64,000 nt of DNA from Mycolicibacterium arenosum (GCF_024320865.1 NZ_JANDBD010000004.1:248001-312000); one strand, 5' to 3'; numbered from the stretch's first letter, positions 11,165 to 20,594 are shown. Numbers and translations are program-made. The notes: generated by a model not told the origin, from the sequence alone.

Positions 11165-11640
11165 TATCAGCGCATTCTATCGCATCGACGCAGAGCGTCC
11201 GTTCGCCGTCACGCGCCTCGCCGAGGCGGACTGGCGGGCGTTCGCCGCGCTGCGCCTGCAGGCGCTCGCGGACACCCTCGGCGAGGGCGATCCCCAACAT
11301 CGCGACGAGTCGACGTTCACCGCCGCGCAGTGGCGCCGCAGACTGCGCGTGCACGCACAGTTCGCGGCGATCGTGAACGACCGCCCCGTGGGATTGATCG
11401 GCGCGCAGCGCGAGACCACCGCGTCGGTCTACCTGTACTCGCTGTGGTTGGAACCGGGAGCGCGGCGCAACGGTCTCGGCCGCGCGCTGGTGTCGACGGC
11501 GGTCGAGTGGGCGCGCGCGGAGGGGGTCGGCACGGTGACGCTGCGCGTCCACGCGACCAACCACGCGGCGATGGGTGTGTACGAGGGGCTCGGGTTCCGC
11601 ATCGTGCCGACGAGCGACTCGGCTCAGACGACCGAGGTCG

Positions 11641-11663
<23 letters not shown>
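11148..11663 (+). CDS. GNAT-family N-acetyltransferase
   Basis: A 171-residue acyl-CoA-dependent acetyltransferase. The C-terminal half contains the acetyl-CoA-binding motif A, LWLEPGARRNGLGRALVSTAVEWA, followed by VTLRVHATNHAAMGVYEGLGFRIV, the classic GNAT ending. ATG 11148 has agggtgg 8 bp upstream and lies against the start of the divergent unknown gene, so their promoters must overlap. Its 3' end overlaps the convergent PH-like gene by 23 bp. The substrate cannot be predicted. Confidence 0.85.
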
Positions 11664-13912
<2,249 letters not shown>

Positions 13913-14031
13913 CTATCGCCACCTACTTGCCGACCCCGACCGGGGAGCTCAACCAATCGCCTTCAGTATGAACCACCGACACGCGCGGGTTATTGCCCCC
14001 GCCGACCAGGGGGTCGGTCGGGTGACGCCCG

Positions 14032-14076
14032 TCACGGTGCTCGATCGGCCAGCAACCGCTCGACGTACTTCGCGAT
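14032..14076 (-). pseudogene. ribE: Displaced native 3' end of ribE
   Basis: Read on the minus strand, these bases encode IAKYVERLLADRAP and a TGA stop. This continues the riboflavin-synthase C-terminal motif IAKYVERL that also ends the working ribE at 22102-22710. It is the part of the original gene cut off when the element inserted: the functional copy now ends in the element-encoded LMSQRDGLSS. It has no start of its own and should not be translated. Confidence 0.88.
14053..14076. repeat. Left attachment core (att, 24 bp)
   Basis: The 24-bp segment matches 22132-22155 in the same orientation with one mismatch at core position 16 (c here, t on the right). The shared run starts caaccgctcgacgta. 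Both copies encode the IAKYVERL end of riboflavin synthase on the minus strand, so the core lies inside the ribE coding sequence, the normal target style for tyrosine integrases. Confidence 0.85.
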
Positions 14077-14256
14077 TAGAGGCGACCCACCGCTGTGCTG
14101 GTCAGGGGCTTGCACTGGTCAGAACAGTCCGAACTCGGTGAGTTATGTTCGACCGGTCACACGTCTGCCGTCGGGCGTGTAACCACCCGTCCCGCACCTC
14201 GATCGCCGGGTGGTTAGGGCACCGCTTGCTGTATCTGTTCTGCGGTTCGACGGCGA

Positions 14257-14634
14257 CTACCGCTGCCCCACGGGCAGATAAGTGGCGTCGTCCTCGCCGT
14301 TGAGACGGTATTTCTGGTCCCGGCATAGCTGGTTCACTGCGGCACCGTAGAGCGTCCCGACTTGGCCGTACCCCGGTAGGAGACCCTGCTGCAGGTTGTA
14401 ATCAAGTAGATCCGAGTACGCGGCCTGCGGGCTGCGCCCGTTGCGGAGCTGCTGGCAGTACCAGTTGCCCATGTCGAGGGCCTGTTCGGTGGTGATGTAC
14501 CTGCCGAGGTTCTCGTCGTTCAGCCGGTCGAAGTAGCTCTGTTCATCTGCGTGCGCGACCGGGACGCCGAGCAAACCGCCCGCGCTGAGCACGACGGCTG
14601 AACAGGCTGCGATCTTGAATGTGGTCCACCCCAT
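14257..14634 (-). CDS. Secreted DUF732-family protein carried by the element
   Basis: A 125-residue protein with a cleavable signal peptide (FKIAACSAVVLSAGGLLGVPVAHA, cleavage after AHA near residue 30) and a mature DUF732-like domain: YFDRLNDENLGRYITTEQALDMGNWYCQQLRNG, with a second cysteine in QLCRDQKYRL. DUF732 proteins are abundant in mycobacteria and their phages and are of unknown function. ATG 14634 has aaggtag close upstream. It is divergent from the neighbouring membrane-protein gene, and the two form a left-end pair separate from the phage-structural genes, as cargo genes often are. Confidence 0.82.
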   Translation of the reverse strand: MGWTTFKIAACSAVVLSAGGLLGVPVAHADEQSYFDRLNDENLGRYITTEQALDMGNWYCQQLRNGRSPQAAYSDLLDYNLQQGLLPGYGQVGTLYGAAVNQLCRDQKYRLNGEDDATYLPVGQR

Positions 14635-14751
14635 ACAGCTACCTTGCAGGCCTTTTGCAACTTCGTCAACGGTTGTCGCACAGCAACCTGTTGCCCGTGC
14701 CACCATGGCCCTGCAGTCGTGGTGCGGGGCCACGGTCGAGGAGGGGACTCA

Positions 14752-15066
14752 ATGAGCAGCTCTTGGATGCCCAGCGACTTCCAGCGGGCCTGGGCTGGAC
14801 TGCCCGCCTGGGGTCGTGTCGCGGTCGTCTGCGTGCCGATCCTGATTGTCCTGTTCGTCGGTGCCGCGCTGCTCTCCGGCGGTATCGGCCACAGTGAGTC
14901 GTGGCAATACGGGTACGACCACGCTGGCAACGCTGCGAGTCTCGTCAACGGTGGAGTCTCGAACAGCTACGCGTGTCGGTCCGTCGCCGGGATGGGTGGC
15001 ATGTTCGACAGTCAGCTTGACCAGTCAGAGGCCTATGACGGCTGTATGGCGGGCCTCAAGGACTGA
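14752..15066 (+). CDS. Small single-pass membrane protein, element cargo
   Basis: A 104-residue protein with one hydrophobic helix (VAVVCVPILIVLFVGAALL, about residues 23-41) and a short outside domain containing two cysteines (YACRSVAG, YDGCMAGLKD) that could form a disulfide. ATG 14752 follows a strong gaggagggg ribosome site. I do not recognise the family. It is the only plus-strand gene of the element, is divergent from the DUF732 gene and converges on the zinc-ribbon gene, leaving 19 bp between stops. A surface role such as superinfection exclusion is possible but unsupported by any motif. Confidence 0.72.
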   Translation: MSSSWMPSDFQRAWAGLPAWGRVAVVCVPILIVLFVGAALLSGGIGHSESWQYGYDHAGNAASLVNGGVSNSYACRSVAGMGGMFDSQLDQSEAYDGCMAGLKD

Positions 15067-15085
15067 CCCTCTCCCGTCGCGGTGG

Positions 15086-15226
15086 TCAGAGGTGCCGGTA
15101 CTCGCACAGGCACCTCGACACCCACGGATGCGTTGCGCCGCGCACGAACTCAGTGCCGCAGTCCGGGCAGCGGGGCGGTACGTCGGCGGCGTCTGGTTGC
15201 CGTTCTACCGGTCTCTCGATGGTCAC
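15086..15226 (-). CDS. 46-residue zinc-ribbon-like peptide
   Basis: A very short gene whose product contains CPDCGTEF and, 19 residues on, CLCEYRHL, giving a Cys-X2-Cys plus Cys-X-Cys pattern that could bind zinc. GTG 15226 overlaps the stop of the upstream 118-residue gene (GTGA) and has aaggag at good spacing, which argues for real translation despite the size. Small zinc-ribbon proteins are common beside phage packaging genes. Function unknown. Confidence 0.6.
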   Translation of the reverse strand: MTIERPVERQPDAADVPPRCPDCGTEFVRGATHPWVSRCLCEYRHL

Positions 15227-15579
15227 GCGGTCTCCTTGGACGTGTTGGCGCGCCAGTGGTCCCAGCGGGCCTGTCCTGCCTTGACGTGACGCGCCGACTT
15301 CGGCACCTCCGCCCAGATCGAGAGCCGGTCCACATGATCGGCGACGGCCTTGAGTTGCAGCCGACGTTCGGCACCGAGGCGCACGACGAGGGCGGGGTCC
15401 AGCTCCGGGTCGTCGAGACGAACGGCGAGCAGTTCGGCGGTGTCGGCAGCCGCTTGCGCGGCGTCGAGGTGGGCCAGCTCGCGTTCGTCCCACTGGAGGC
15501 TGACGTTGCGTTCCCGCCCGGTGCGTTCGAGTGCCTCGTCGAGCTGGTCGCGCAGGCGTTGCCCTGCTGTGTCGGTCAT
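15223..15579 (-). CDS. Phage protein, possible small terminase
   Basis: A 118-residue, mainly helical protein. The segment WDERELAHLDAAQAAADTAELL...LDPALVVRLGAERRLQLKAVADHVDRL resembles the central region of P27-type small terminase subunits, which recognise packaging sites. ATG 15579 follows gagaggac. It comes after the capsid and connector genes with a 251-bp gap and is coupled to the zinc-ribbon gene. If it is a small terminase, it would redirect a helper's large terminase to this element, as in known satellites. The family assignment rests on sequence tone only. Confidence 0.55.
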   Translation of the reverse strand: MTDTAGQRLRDQLDEALERTGRERNVSLQWDERELAHLDAAQAAADTAELLAVRLDDPELDPALVVRLGAERRLQLKAVADHVDRLSIWAEVPKSARHVKAGQARWDHWRANTSKETA

Positions 15580-15699
15580 GATCGGGTGTCCTCTCGGAAT
15601 CTGTTGCGCTAGCACGGTGGCTGGTAGGGCCTATGGAGGCCGTGGCTCCGGCGGGCCGGGGTGAGGGGACCCGCCCCAGGGGTCCGAGGTTCGGGTATT

Positions 15700-15736
15700 G
15701 ACCCGGTCCGGGCCGGAAGAAGATCCGGACCGGGTC
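15700..15736. terminator. 12-bp GC-rich hairpin between connector and terminase-like genes
   Basis: A perfect inverted repeat, gacccggtccgg at 15700-15711 and ccggaccgggtc at 15725-15736, with a 13-base loop. It lies 95 bp downstream of the connector stop and 121 bp upstream of the next gene on the same strand, so it could terminate or attenuate the structural operon. There is no clear U-tract, and a packaging or recombination site is possible. The rest of 15580-15830 shows no gene. Confidence 0.5.
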
Positions 15737-15830
15737 ACCCGATGCGCGCGCGTCGAGACCGTCCCACGGGTCTGACGCTGCAGCCGCATCACCCGATGAG
15801 GAACGAACCACGAAGCCTCACCGGGCACAC

Positions 15831-16268
15831 TCACACCAGCACCACACCGCAGGAGCAGCGGTCGGCACTGACGTTGAAACTGCACGCCGTGATGTGGTTG
15901 CGCACGGGTGCGCCGAGCATGTCGTACGCCCACGCGCTGCGCTCGGAGTCCTCGTTGCACATCTGCTGCAGCTGCTGAATCTCACTCGGCCAGAACAGGA
16001 CTCGGCGTGTCTGCCGGGTGTCGTAGGTCTGGCTGAACCCGAGTGCGGTCAGCTGTGCCGAGGCACCCGTACCCGAGTCGTGCCAGCGCAGGACCGCGCC
16101 ACGGATCACGGCCTTGGCTGCGGCGTCGTGCCCGAACTCGGCGGAGTCGATGCACGGGGCCACCAGCCGCGCCATCGCCAGGGCGTCGGCGATCATGGCG
16201 TACGCCTTGTCCTCGGGGATGTCGGCGAATGGGGTCAGGTCCTCCGGGGTGATGACGACGGCGGGCAC
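15831..16268 (-). CDS. Phage head-tail connector-like protein
   Basis: A 145-residue protein resembling mycobacteriophage head-to-tail connector/adaptor proteins: ITPEDLTPFADIPEDKAYAMIADALAMARLVAPC at the start, AAAKAVIRGAVLRWHDSGTG in the middle, then TYDTRQTRRVLFWPSEIQQLQQMC. The C-terminal part adds several cysteines. GTG 16268 is 11 bp after the capsid stop. In virions such proteins form the ring below the portal and receive the tail. Its presence without portal or tail genes suggests the element controls capsid completion but uses helper tails. Confidence 0.78.
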   Translation of the reverse strand: MPAVVITPEDLTPFADIPEDKAYAMIADALAMARLVAPCIDSAEFGHDAAAKAVIRGAVLRWHDSGTGASAQLTALGFSQTYDTRQTRRVLFWPSEIQQLQQMCNEDSERSAWAYDMLGAPVRNHITACSFNVSADRCSCGVVLV

Positions 16269-16279
16269 GTCTGCGCGCC

Positions 16280-17110
16280 TTAGCTTCCGGGTGTCGGTGC
16301 GGTCAGCTTGGCCAGGCGACCCGGATGCATGACACCCCAGCCGAGGCGGAACGTGACGCGGATGGCCACGACGTCGTTGACGAAGAACGCCTCCTCGGAC
16401 CGGGCCACCCGGACGTTGCCGACTGCGGCCACGATGCTGTTGCGGTCGACGACGAGCAGTCCGCCGTCGGGCATGTCGGGGGTGACGGTCACCGGCAGCG
16501 ACAGCAGCGCACGGGTGCCCGCTGCGGTACCGGCTCCCACGATGGAGACGTTGGAGTCGGTGCCGGTCTTGAGCTTGGACACCTCGGCCCACGCCGAGGG
16601 GCTGGCCACGATGTTGGTGGCGGTGCCGCCCGCGTCCTCGATGGCCGCGATGGCGTCCACCATCGGGTCGAGGTCGGCGGTCACGGTGCCCGCGTTGACG
16701 ACACCCGAGACGTTGAGCAGACCCGTCGGGTTCGAGGCACTGCCGAGGAACAGCGCGTTGGCCTTGCGCACGATGGATCGCTGCAGGCTGTCGGTCACCA
16801 GCTTGGCGGCGTTGGGCTGCTGCAGGGTCTCGTACGAGTACTTGCCGAGGGTGGCGACCTTGTCGGTCTGGATGACGACCTCGTCGAAGTCCTGACCGGC
16901 GTCGGGGATGGCCGCGCCTTCGGCGACGATTCCCACGGTGCCGTCGTCGGCCACGAACGGCACGCGAACGCTGGGTTCGTCGCCCTCGATGGACCCGGCG
17001 ACGATCGCGTGGGTCAGGATCAGGGCGTCGGGGATGACGTCACCGGGAACGTATGCGGTGACGTCGGGCCGCCATGCGGCGGGGCTGGTTGGTGTGGTCT
17101 GTGTAGCCAC
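16280..17110 (-). CDS. HK97-fold major capsid protein
   Basis: A 276-residue phage capsid subunit. Family features are an N-terminal arm, the segment VRVPFVADDGTVGIVAEGAAIPD, the E-loop and spine-helix region (VVIQTDKVATLGKYSYETLQQPNA), AIEDAGGTATNIVASPSAWAEVSKLK in the A domain, and VAIRVTFRLGWGVMHPGRLAKLT at the C-terminus. There is no N-terminal delta domain of the classical HK97 length, consistent with a separate scaffold gene 139 bp upstream. GTG 17110 has ggaggag 7 bp upstream, the strongest ribosome site of the element, as expected for its most abundant product. Confidence 0.9.
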   Translation of the reverse strand: MATQTTPTSPAAWRPDVTAYVPGDVIPDALILTHAIVAGSIEGDEPSVRVPFVADDGTVGIVAEGAAIPDAGQDFDEVVIQTDKVATLGKYSYETLQQPNAAKLVTDSLQRSIVRKANALFLGSASNPTGLLNVSGVVNAGTVTADLDPMVDAIAAIEDAGGTATNIVASPSAWAEVSKLKTGTDSNVSIVGAGTAAGTRALLSLPVTVTPDMPDGGLLVVDRNSIVAAVGNVRVARSEEAFFVNDVVAIRVTFRLGWGVMHPGRLAKLTAPTPGS

Positions 17111-17249
17111 GTGAAAACTCCTCCAGGAGAACGTATTTGACTGGAGGTGTGCGCCACTGGCGCGACCTCGGTGCCCTCCTGGGGCGGAACGTGACGGCGG
17201 ACCGGGTACCCGACCTCGGTTCAGTCGTCTGAACTCAGCATATCACCTG

Positions 17250-17741
17250 CTACGGGCGGCGTCCCATGACGACGTCGAGCATCCCGCCCGTGTGACGCGG
17301 CGACGGGTTCTCCCCCTCACGCGCCACGTACGGGCCTTTGCGGGGCTGCTCGACGCCGTACTCGTCGCGGACGTGCTGTGCGCGTTCGGTGACCTTGGCC
17401 GGGTCCACGTCGCCGTTGGCGTCGAGCAGCTCGGCCAGCTCGGTTCCGCCGACCCACAGCGCGGCACCCTTGGCGAGGTGCCGACCGGCCAGACGTTCGG
17501 CCTCGGTGCGCTGCAGGGTCTCCAGCCGGGTGCGCAGGGTGTCGCGTTCGGCCTCGGCGTCCCGCAGTCGGCGGCGGTACTTGGCTGCCTCACGGTTGCC
17601 GCCGTCCTGCTCCTCGGCACCGTCGAGGCTCTCGTCGGCCTCCGGTGCCTCCACGGGGCCGTCAGGGCCGTCTACGGGTGTGCCGGGTTCGGTTGTCACG
17701 TCGGTGGACTCGGCGTCGGGAGTCGTGTTGTCGTCGGTCAT
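17250..17741 (-). CDS. Scaffold-like phage protein
   Basis: A 163-residue protein with a very acidic, Pro/Glu/Asp-rich N-terminus (about 1-50), a charged coiled coil (AAKYRRRLRDAEAERDTLRTRLETLQRTEAERL, about 51-84) and a basic C-terminus ending GGMLDVVMGRRP. Acidic start, central coiled coil and position directly before the capsid gene are typical of phage scaffolds, which template capsid assembly and leave before or during packaging. ATG 17741 follows gatagaggag. No protease motif is visible. Confidence 0.7.
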   Translation of the reverse strand: MTDDNTTPDAESTDVTTEPGTPVDGPDGPVEAPEADESLDGAEEQDGGNREAAKYRRRLRDAEAERDTLRTRLETLQRTEAERLAGRHLAKGAALWVGGTELAELLDANGDVDPAKVTERAQHVRDEYGVEQPRKGPYVAREGENPSPRHTGGMLDVVMGRRP

Positions 17742-17755
17742 CTTGTCGTTCTCCT

Positions 17756-18103
17756 CTATCGGGGGTCGGGCATCGTGTGGATGCCGGGGAAGTCGCGGGC
17801 CAGTTCGTCGGCGGTGATCCCCAGTGCGCGGATCTGGGAATCGAAGTAGACGAACGGACCGATCAGGGTGTCGTGGGACTCGATCGGCGCGGCGTACAGG
17901 GGTGCGTCGTCGTCCCACATCTCGACGAGTTCCCCGCCCGTCGTGTAGCGGCCCACGGTGCCGACCAGTGCACTCTCACGCTTGAGCCGTTCACGGGTCA
18001 GCGGGATCGGCGTGGACGTCACGTCACGCGGAACCGGTGGCGCATCGGCGTCGTCGCCGAACAGGTGGTGCACGAACTCGCGGGTGTCAGCGTCGTCGAT
18101 CAT
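17756..18103 (-). CDS. Unrecognised element protein (115 residues)
   Basis: A soluble, acidic 115-residue protein (MIDDADTREFVHHLFGDDADAPPVPRD...GGELVEMWDDDAPLYAAPIESHDTLIGPFVYFDSQIRALGITADELARDFPGIHTMPD). I do not recognise the family. Its position just before scaffold and capsid suggests a head-assembly or regulatory role. ATG 18103 follows gaggagt and overlaps the stop of the 25-residue ORF upstream (ATGA). It ends 15 bp before the scaffold start. Confidence 0.7.
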   Translation of the reverse strand: MIDDADTREFVHHLFGDDADAPPVPRDVTSTPIPLTRERLKRESALVGTVGRYTTGGELVEMWDDDAPLYAAPIESHDTLIGPFVYFDSQIRALGITADELARDFPGIHTMPDPR

Positions 18104-18177
18104 CTTTCGGTACTCCTCACGGTCAGCCGCATCGTGGCGGCGGTGGCGAACAGGGTCAGTGCGGCAAGCCAACTCAC
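18100..18177 (-). CDS. Possible 25-residue hydrophobic peptide
   Basis: The minus strand encodes VSWLAALTLFATAATMRLTVRSTER. Its GTG 18177 overlaps the stop of the upstream gene (GTGA), and its TGA overlaps the ATG of the next gene (ATGA). The hydrophobic first half could cross or sit on the membrane. Exact coupling on both sides makes translation likely, but it may simply serve to carry ribosomes to the next start. Confidence 0.45.
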   Translation of the reverse strand: MSWLAALTLFATAATMRLTVRSTER

Positions 18178-18458
18178 GACGCGGCCTCCGCAGAATCGGG
18201 TGCGACGTCCTCGACGAGCCGCGCCAGCACGTCGGGCAGCGTCTCCCCGTCGAGGCGTGCAGCGGTCGGCAGCACGGTCAGCACGGCGTCGAGGATCTCG
18301 TCGTCGGACTCGACGGCCAGCAGTGCCGAGACCGGACCGATCAGCCAGCGGGCGGAGTCGAGCCGCTGGGCGGCGTATCCGGGTGCACCTCGGAACGTGG
18401 GCCACGTGAGAGCGGTGACGTCGTGCCACCCGTCGGCGAGCAGGATTCGGGTGTTCAT
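18174..18458 (-). CDS. Unrecognised element protein (94 residues)
   Basis: A 94-residue soluble protein (MNTRILLADGWHDVTALTWPTFRGAPGYAAQRLDSARWLIGPVSALLAV... VLPTAARLDGETLPDVLARLVEDVAP). ATG 18458 is preferred over ATG 18464 because gaaagg is then 6 bp upstream. It is the first gene after the iteron-like field, so the promoter of the head operon should lie in 18459-18560. No family recognised. Confidence 0.65.
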   Translation of the reverse strand: MNTRILLADGWHDVTALTWPTFRGAPGYAAQRLDSARWLIGPVSALLAVESDDEILDAVLTVLPTAARLDGETLPDVLARLVEDVAPDSAEAAS

Positions 18459-18527
18459 CGGCATCCTTTCGAAGTGGTTGCGAAGGCCTCGTTGCCCTCG
18501 TTTCTCGTTCTCATTCCGTTCTCTTTC

Positions 18528-18731
18528 TCACCGGGTGTCTTCTATAGACACCCCGGTTCGGTGATAATCGTGAGAATCAGGGTGAGAACGGGCTGATAAT
18601 CGTGAGAATCGGCAGATCAGAGCGTTATCAGGGGTGATCAGGGGTTGAGAATCACGGTGATAATCACGTGATAATCGGCCTCGGATTATCACCCTCGCGA
18701 CCTGGGGATTCTCACGACCGAGGTCAGCCAT
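18528..18731 (-). CDS. Doubtful 67-residue ORF across the iteron field
   Basis: An ORF beginning at ATG 18731 inside the last codons of the ATPase gene, with ggcggagg 6 bp upstream, and running through the repeat field. The product is basic and reads the repeats as DYHRDS / DYHRTG units. The ribosome site argues for translation, but the sequence is dictated by DNA repeats, so coding may be incidental. Confidence 0.3.
   Translation of the reverse strand: MADLGRENPQVARVIIRGRLSRDYHRDSQPLITPDNALICRFSRLSARSHPDSHDYHRTGVSIEDTR
18562..18714. repeat. Iteron-like field of nine TGATAATC/TGAGAATC octamers
   Basis: TGATAATC occurs at 18562, 18594, 18658 and 18669 and, inverted, at 18684-18691. TGAGAATC occurs at 18571, 18603 and 18646 and, inverted, at 18707-18714. 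The first two pairs are spaced identically (octamer, cg-t link, octamer), forming a direct repeat of 17 bp separated by 32 bp. A further short direct repeat, tcaggggtga / tcaggggttga, lies between. The field immediately follows the ATPase gene and is much more AT-rich than its surroundings, as expected for a replication origin bound by a Rep protein; a repressor array is the alternative. Confidence 0.7.
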
Positions 18732-20091
18732 GATCAGCCTCCGCCGTCGCCGTGAGAAACAGCCTGTGCGCCCGGTTGGAGATCAGCACACCCGACTCCA
18801 GAAGCCTTGCGCGGGAGCGGTAGATCGAGGCCTGTGACAGGCCGGTCATCTCGATGAGATCCTTGACCGTCGCCCCGTCCACGGCGAACACGTCCCGCAT
18901 CACGGCGACGATGATCTGATCCGTCTCGCGGTCCTTCGACAGCACCCCGGCCACCGCTCCGGCCTCGGACACCACCAGCGAGTCGCCCTCGGCGCGCATG
19001 GCCAGATCGAAGTGGTGCCCGTCGGGTCCGTCCTTCATCTTGGAGCACGTCAACACGACCTCGTTGGTGTGTTCCGGTCGCTTGACCGACCACACCACGT
19101 CGGCGTCGTCCTCGATGCCGCTGAATCCCCGGGAGTCGTTGTCGCCTTTGTCGGTGTGCGACACCGTCAGGACCGACCCGTCGGCGGTGGCGCGCTTGAG
19201 GCGGTCGATGTTGTCGACGACCACACCCATGTCGCTGCTGTTGCCGTTGGCACCGCCCGACATCCGGCGCAGGGTGTCCAGGACCACCAGTCCGAACCCG
19301 TACTCCTCGACGTAGGTCAGGAGGTGGTCGAAGTCGGGTCCGCCCCGGAACAGGTTGACGGCGGAACGGCGGACGACGAACCGGTCCGCGTCGGCCTTGA
19401 CGCCGTGCGCCGACTCCCAGGACCGCTTGCGCTCGGCCAGTCCGTAGGCACCCTCACCGGCCACATACAGCACCTTGACCGGCTCGGCGGGCCTGTCCTG
19501 CCACGGTGTGCCGGTGGCCAGGCACAGCGACCAGTCAAGGGCCACAAAGGATTTGAACGAGGCGTCACGCCCGCGCAGGATGCCGTACACGTCTCGCGGC
19601 AGCACCCCGGCGATCAGTGACGGCGGCGTGGTGACGTCGTCGAGCTGGTCGGCGTCGAGGAACTCCTCGGCGTAACGGTCGACGACACGGCTGTTCTCCA
19701 GCGTGACGGTCAGGTCGTCGCGCATCGCCGTCAGGGCCTTGAACGGGTCACCCCCGACCTTGGACTGCTCCTCGCCGAGGGCCACCGCTGCGCGTCGGAT
19801 GATGTCCTGACCCCGGTTGACCTGGTACCGGCGGTTGAGGTGCTCGCAGTACCACCCGGCGGTCTCCTCGACCTCGGGAACCGGCGTGATCGGAATCGAG
19901 GGGTACTCCCGTTCGATCATGAACAGGGTGGGCACCTTGGTCGAGGTGCGCCAGTAGTTCCGCATGAACTCGAATACGATGCGGTGCCGATCATCCTCGA
20001 AGACGTTGGCACTCAACGAGTATTCGTCCACCGTGGCCATGCCCTCGGGCGTCGTCATCAACGCCAGAAGATTCTGTTCGACGTCAGCCAC
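18724..20091 (-). CDS. RepA/DnaB-like AAA ATPase of the element
   Basis: A 455-residue protein with three parts. Residues 1-100 are a DnaB-N-like helical region (EQNLLALMTTPEGMATVDEYSLSANVFEDDRHRIVFEFM). Residues about 155-345 are a RecA-like ATPase of the RepA/AAA_25 type, with a P-loop GRDASFKS (174-181), Walker B GLVVLDTLRRMSG (267-279), and SHTDKGDNDSRGFSG containing the sensor histidine. A C-terminal winged helix follows (TVKDLIEMTGLSQASIYRSRARLLESGVL). Such proteins unwind or load helicase at the element's origin. GTG 20091 has ggaggtga upstream. It ends beside the iteron-like field, its probable target. Confidence 0.82.
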   Translation of the reverse strand: MADVEQNLLALMTTPEGMATVDEYSLSANVFEDDRHRIVFEFMRNYWRTSTKVPTLFMIEREYPSIPITPVPEVEETAGWYCEHLNRRYQVNRGQDIIRRAAVALGEEQSKVGGDPFKALTAMRDDLTVTLENSRVVDRYAEEFLDADQLDDVTTPPSLIAGVLPRDVYGILRGRDASFKSFVALDWSLCLATGTPWQDRPAEPVKVLYVAGEGAYGLAERKRSWESAHGVKADADRFVVRRSAVNLFRGGPDFDHLLTYVEEYGFGLVVLDTLRRMSGGANGNSSDMGVVVDNIDRLKRATADGSVLTVSHTDKGDNDSRGFSGIEDDADVVWSVKRPEHTNEVVLTCSKMKDGPDGHHFDLAMRAEGDSLVVSEAGAVAGVLSKDRETDQIIVAVMRDVFAVDGATVKDLIEMTGLSQASIYRSRARLLESGVLISNRAHRLFLTATAEADHG

Positions 20092-20215
20092 GGGTCACCT
20101 CCGCCCTGGTCGGCGCATACCCTGCGGGGGTATCGTGGTCGTCAGTCCTTGAAGCGGGCTTATCAGTCGCCTCGGCGGTGTCCACACTGCCGGGGCGGCT
20201 TTCGTTTTCGGTCAC
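20084..20215 (-). CDS. Possible 43-residue hydrophilic peptide
   Basis: GTG 20215 overlaps the preceding stop (GTGA) and the ORF overlaps the ATPase start by 8 bp. The product (VTENESRPGSVDTAEATDKPASRTDD...EVTRG) is polar and probably disordered. gaggaga lies 10 bp upstream. It may be a genuine micro-protein or a translational lead-in to the ATPase. Confidence 0.4.
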   Translation of the reverse strand: MTENESRPGSVDTAEATDKPASRTDDHDTPAGYAPTRAEVTRG

Positions 20216-20331
20216 GATGGCGTGTTCTCCTCGTCGTGCTGGGCACCGTCGCCGGTCCCGATGTCGGCGTCGAGGACAACCAGTCCGACGTCGTCGAGGC
20301 GGTCCCGATCGGTCTGCGTCAGCGGCGTCAT
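20212..20331 (-). CDS. Possible 39-residue acidic peptide
   Basis: ATG 20331 overlaps the stop of the 88-residue gene (ATGA), and its TGA overlaps the next GTG (GTGA). The product begins MTPLTQTDRDRLDDVGLVVLDAD and is strongly acidic. Coupling at both ends suggests translation; no family recognised. Confidence 0.4.
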   Translation of the reverse strand: MTPLTQTDRDRLDDVGLVVLDADIGTGDGAQHDEENTPS

Positions 20332-20594
20332 GCGACACCTCCGGCACGACGACGGCGGGCCTTCGCTGCAGCCATCGAGAGCTTGAGCATGTGCGCCTTG
20401 CGGGCGTGCTCGGCGAGCCTGTGACGCTCCTCGGGGGACAGCAGGCCCTCGGGGTCCACCTGGGTCTCGAAGCGGCGCAGCGCGGCCTCACGGGCTGCTG
20501 CGGTACGTGCGCTGCGGTCGGTGGTGTTCGCCCACGACGTGTGTGCTCCGAGGCGTGCACGCATGGTGCGCTCGGCGGGGGTCAGCTGAGTCAC
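20328..20594 (-). CDS. Small basic element protein (88 residues)
   Basis: An 88-residue protein of a type common in actinobacterial integrative elements and phages: RMRARLGAHTSWANTTDRSARTAAAREAALRRFETQVDPEGLLSPEERHRLAEHARKAHM, then a basic tail KARRRRAGG. The helical, charged character suggests nucleic-acid binding; its function is not known. GTG 20594 follows ggaggtg and overlaps the stop of the upstream gene, so the two are coupled. Confidence 0.7.
   Translation of the reverse strand: MTQLTPAERTMRARLGAHTSWANTTDRSARTAAAREAALRRFETQVDPEGLLSPEERHRLAEHARKAHMLKLSMAAAKARRRRAGGVA

Larger units (their letters stand above)
13913..14256. other. Gene-poor junction between ribBA and the element
   Basis: This stretch holds the ribBA upstream region, the left attachment core with the displaced ribE tail, and the first 180 bp of the element. 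A 6-bp hairpin (14002-14017, ccgacc/ggtcgg with a 4-base loop) lies just after the displaced ribE stop and may be the old ribE terminator. A 9-bp inverted repeat (aaccacccg 14181-14189 / cgggtggtt 14207-14215) lies about 40 bp after the DUF732 gene and could be its terminator. I saw no convincing gene and no FMN riboswitch consensus before ribBA. Confidence 0.6.

Noticed and set aside
13913..14031. FMN riboswitch before ribBA
   Set aside because: The conserved RFN blocks are not present; only a short hairpin is seen.
14102..14326. 74-codon minus-strand ORF near the left att core
   Set aside because: It overlaps the DUF732 gene end in another frame, has no ribosome site and reads through an inverted repeat.
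18562..18714. CRISPR array
   Set aside because: Units are 8 bp, in mixed orientation and irregularly spaced, with no spacers; an iteron or operator field fits better.
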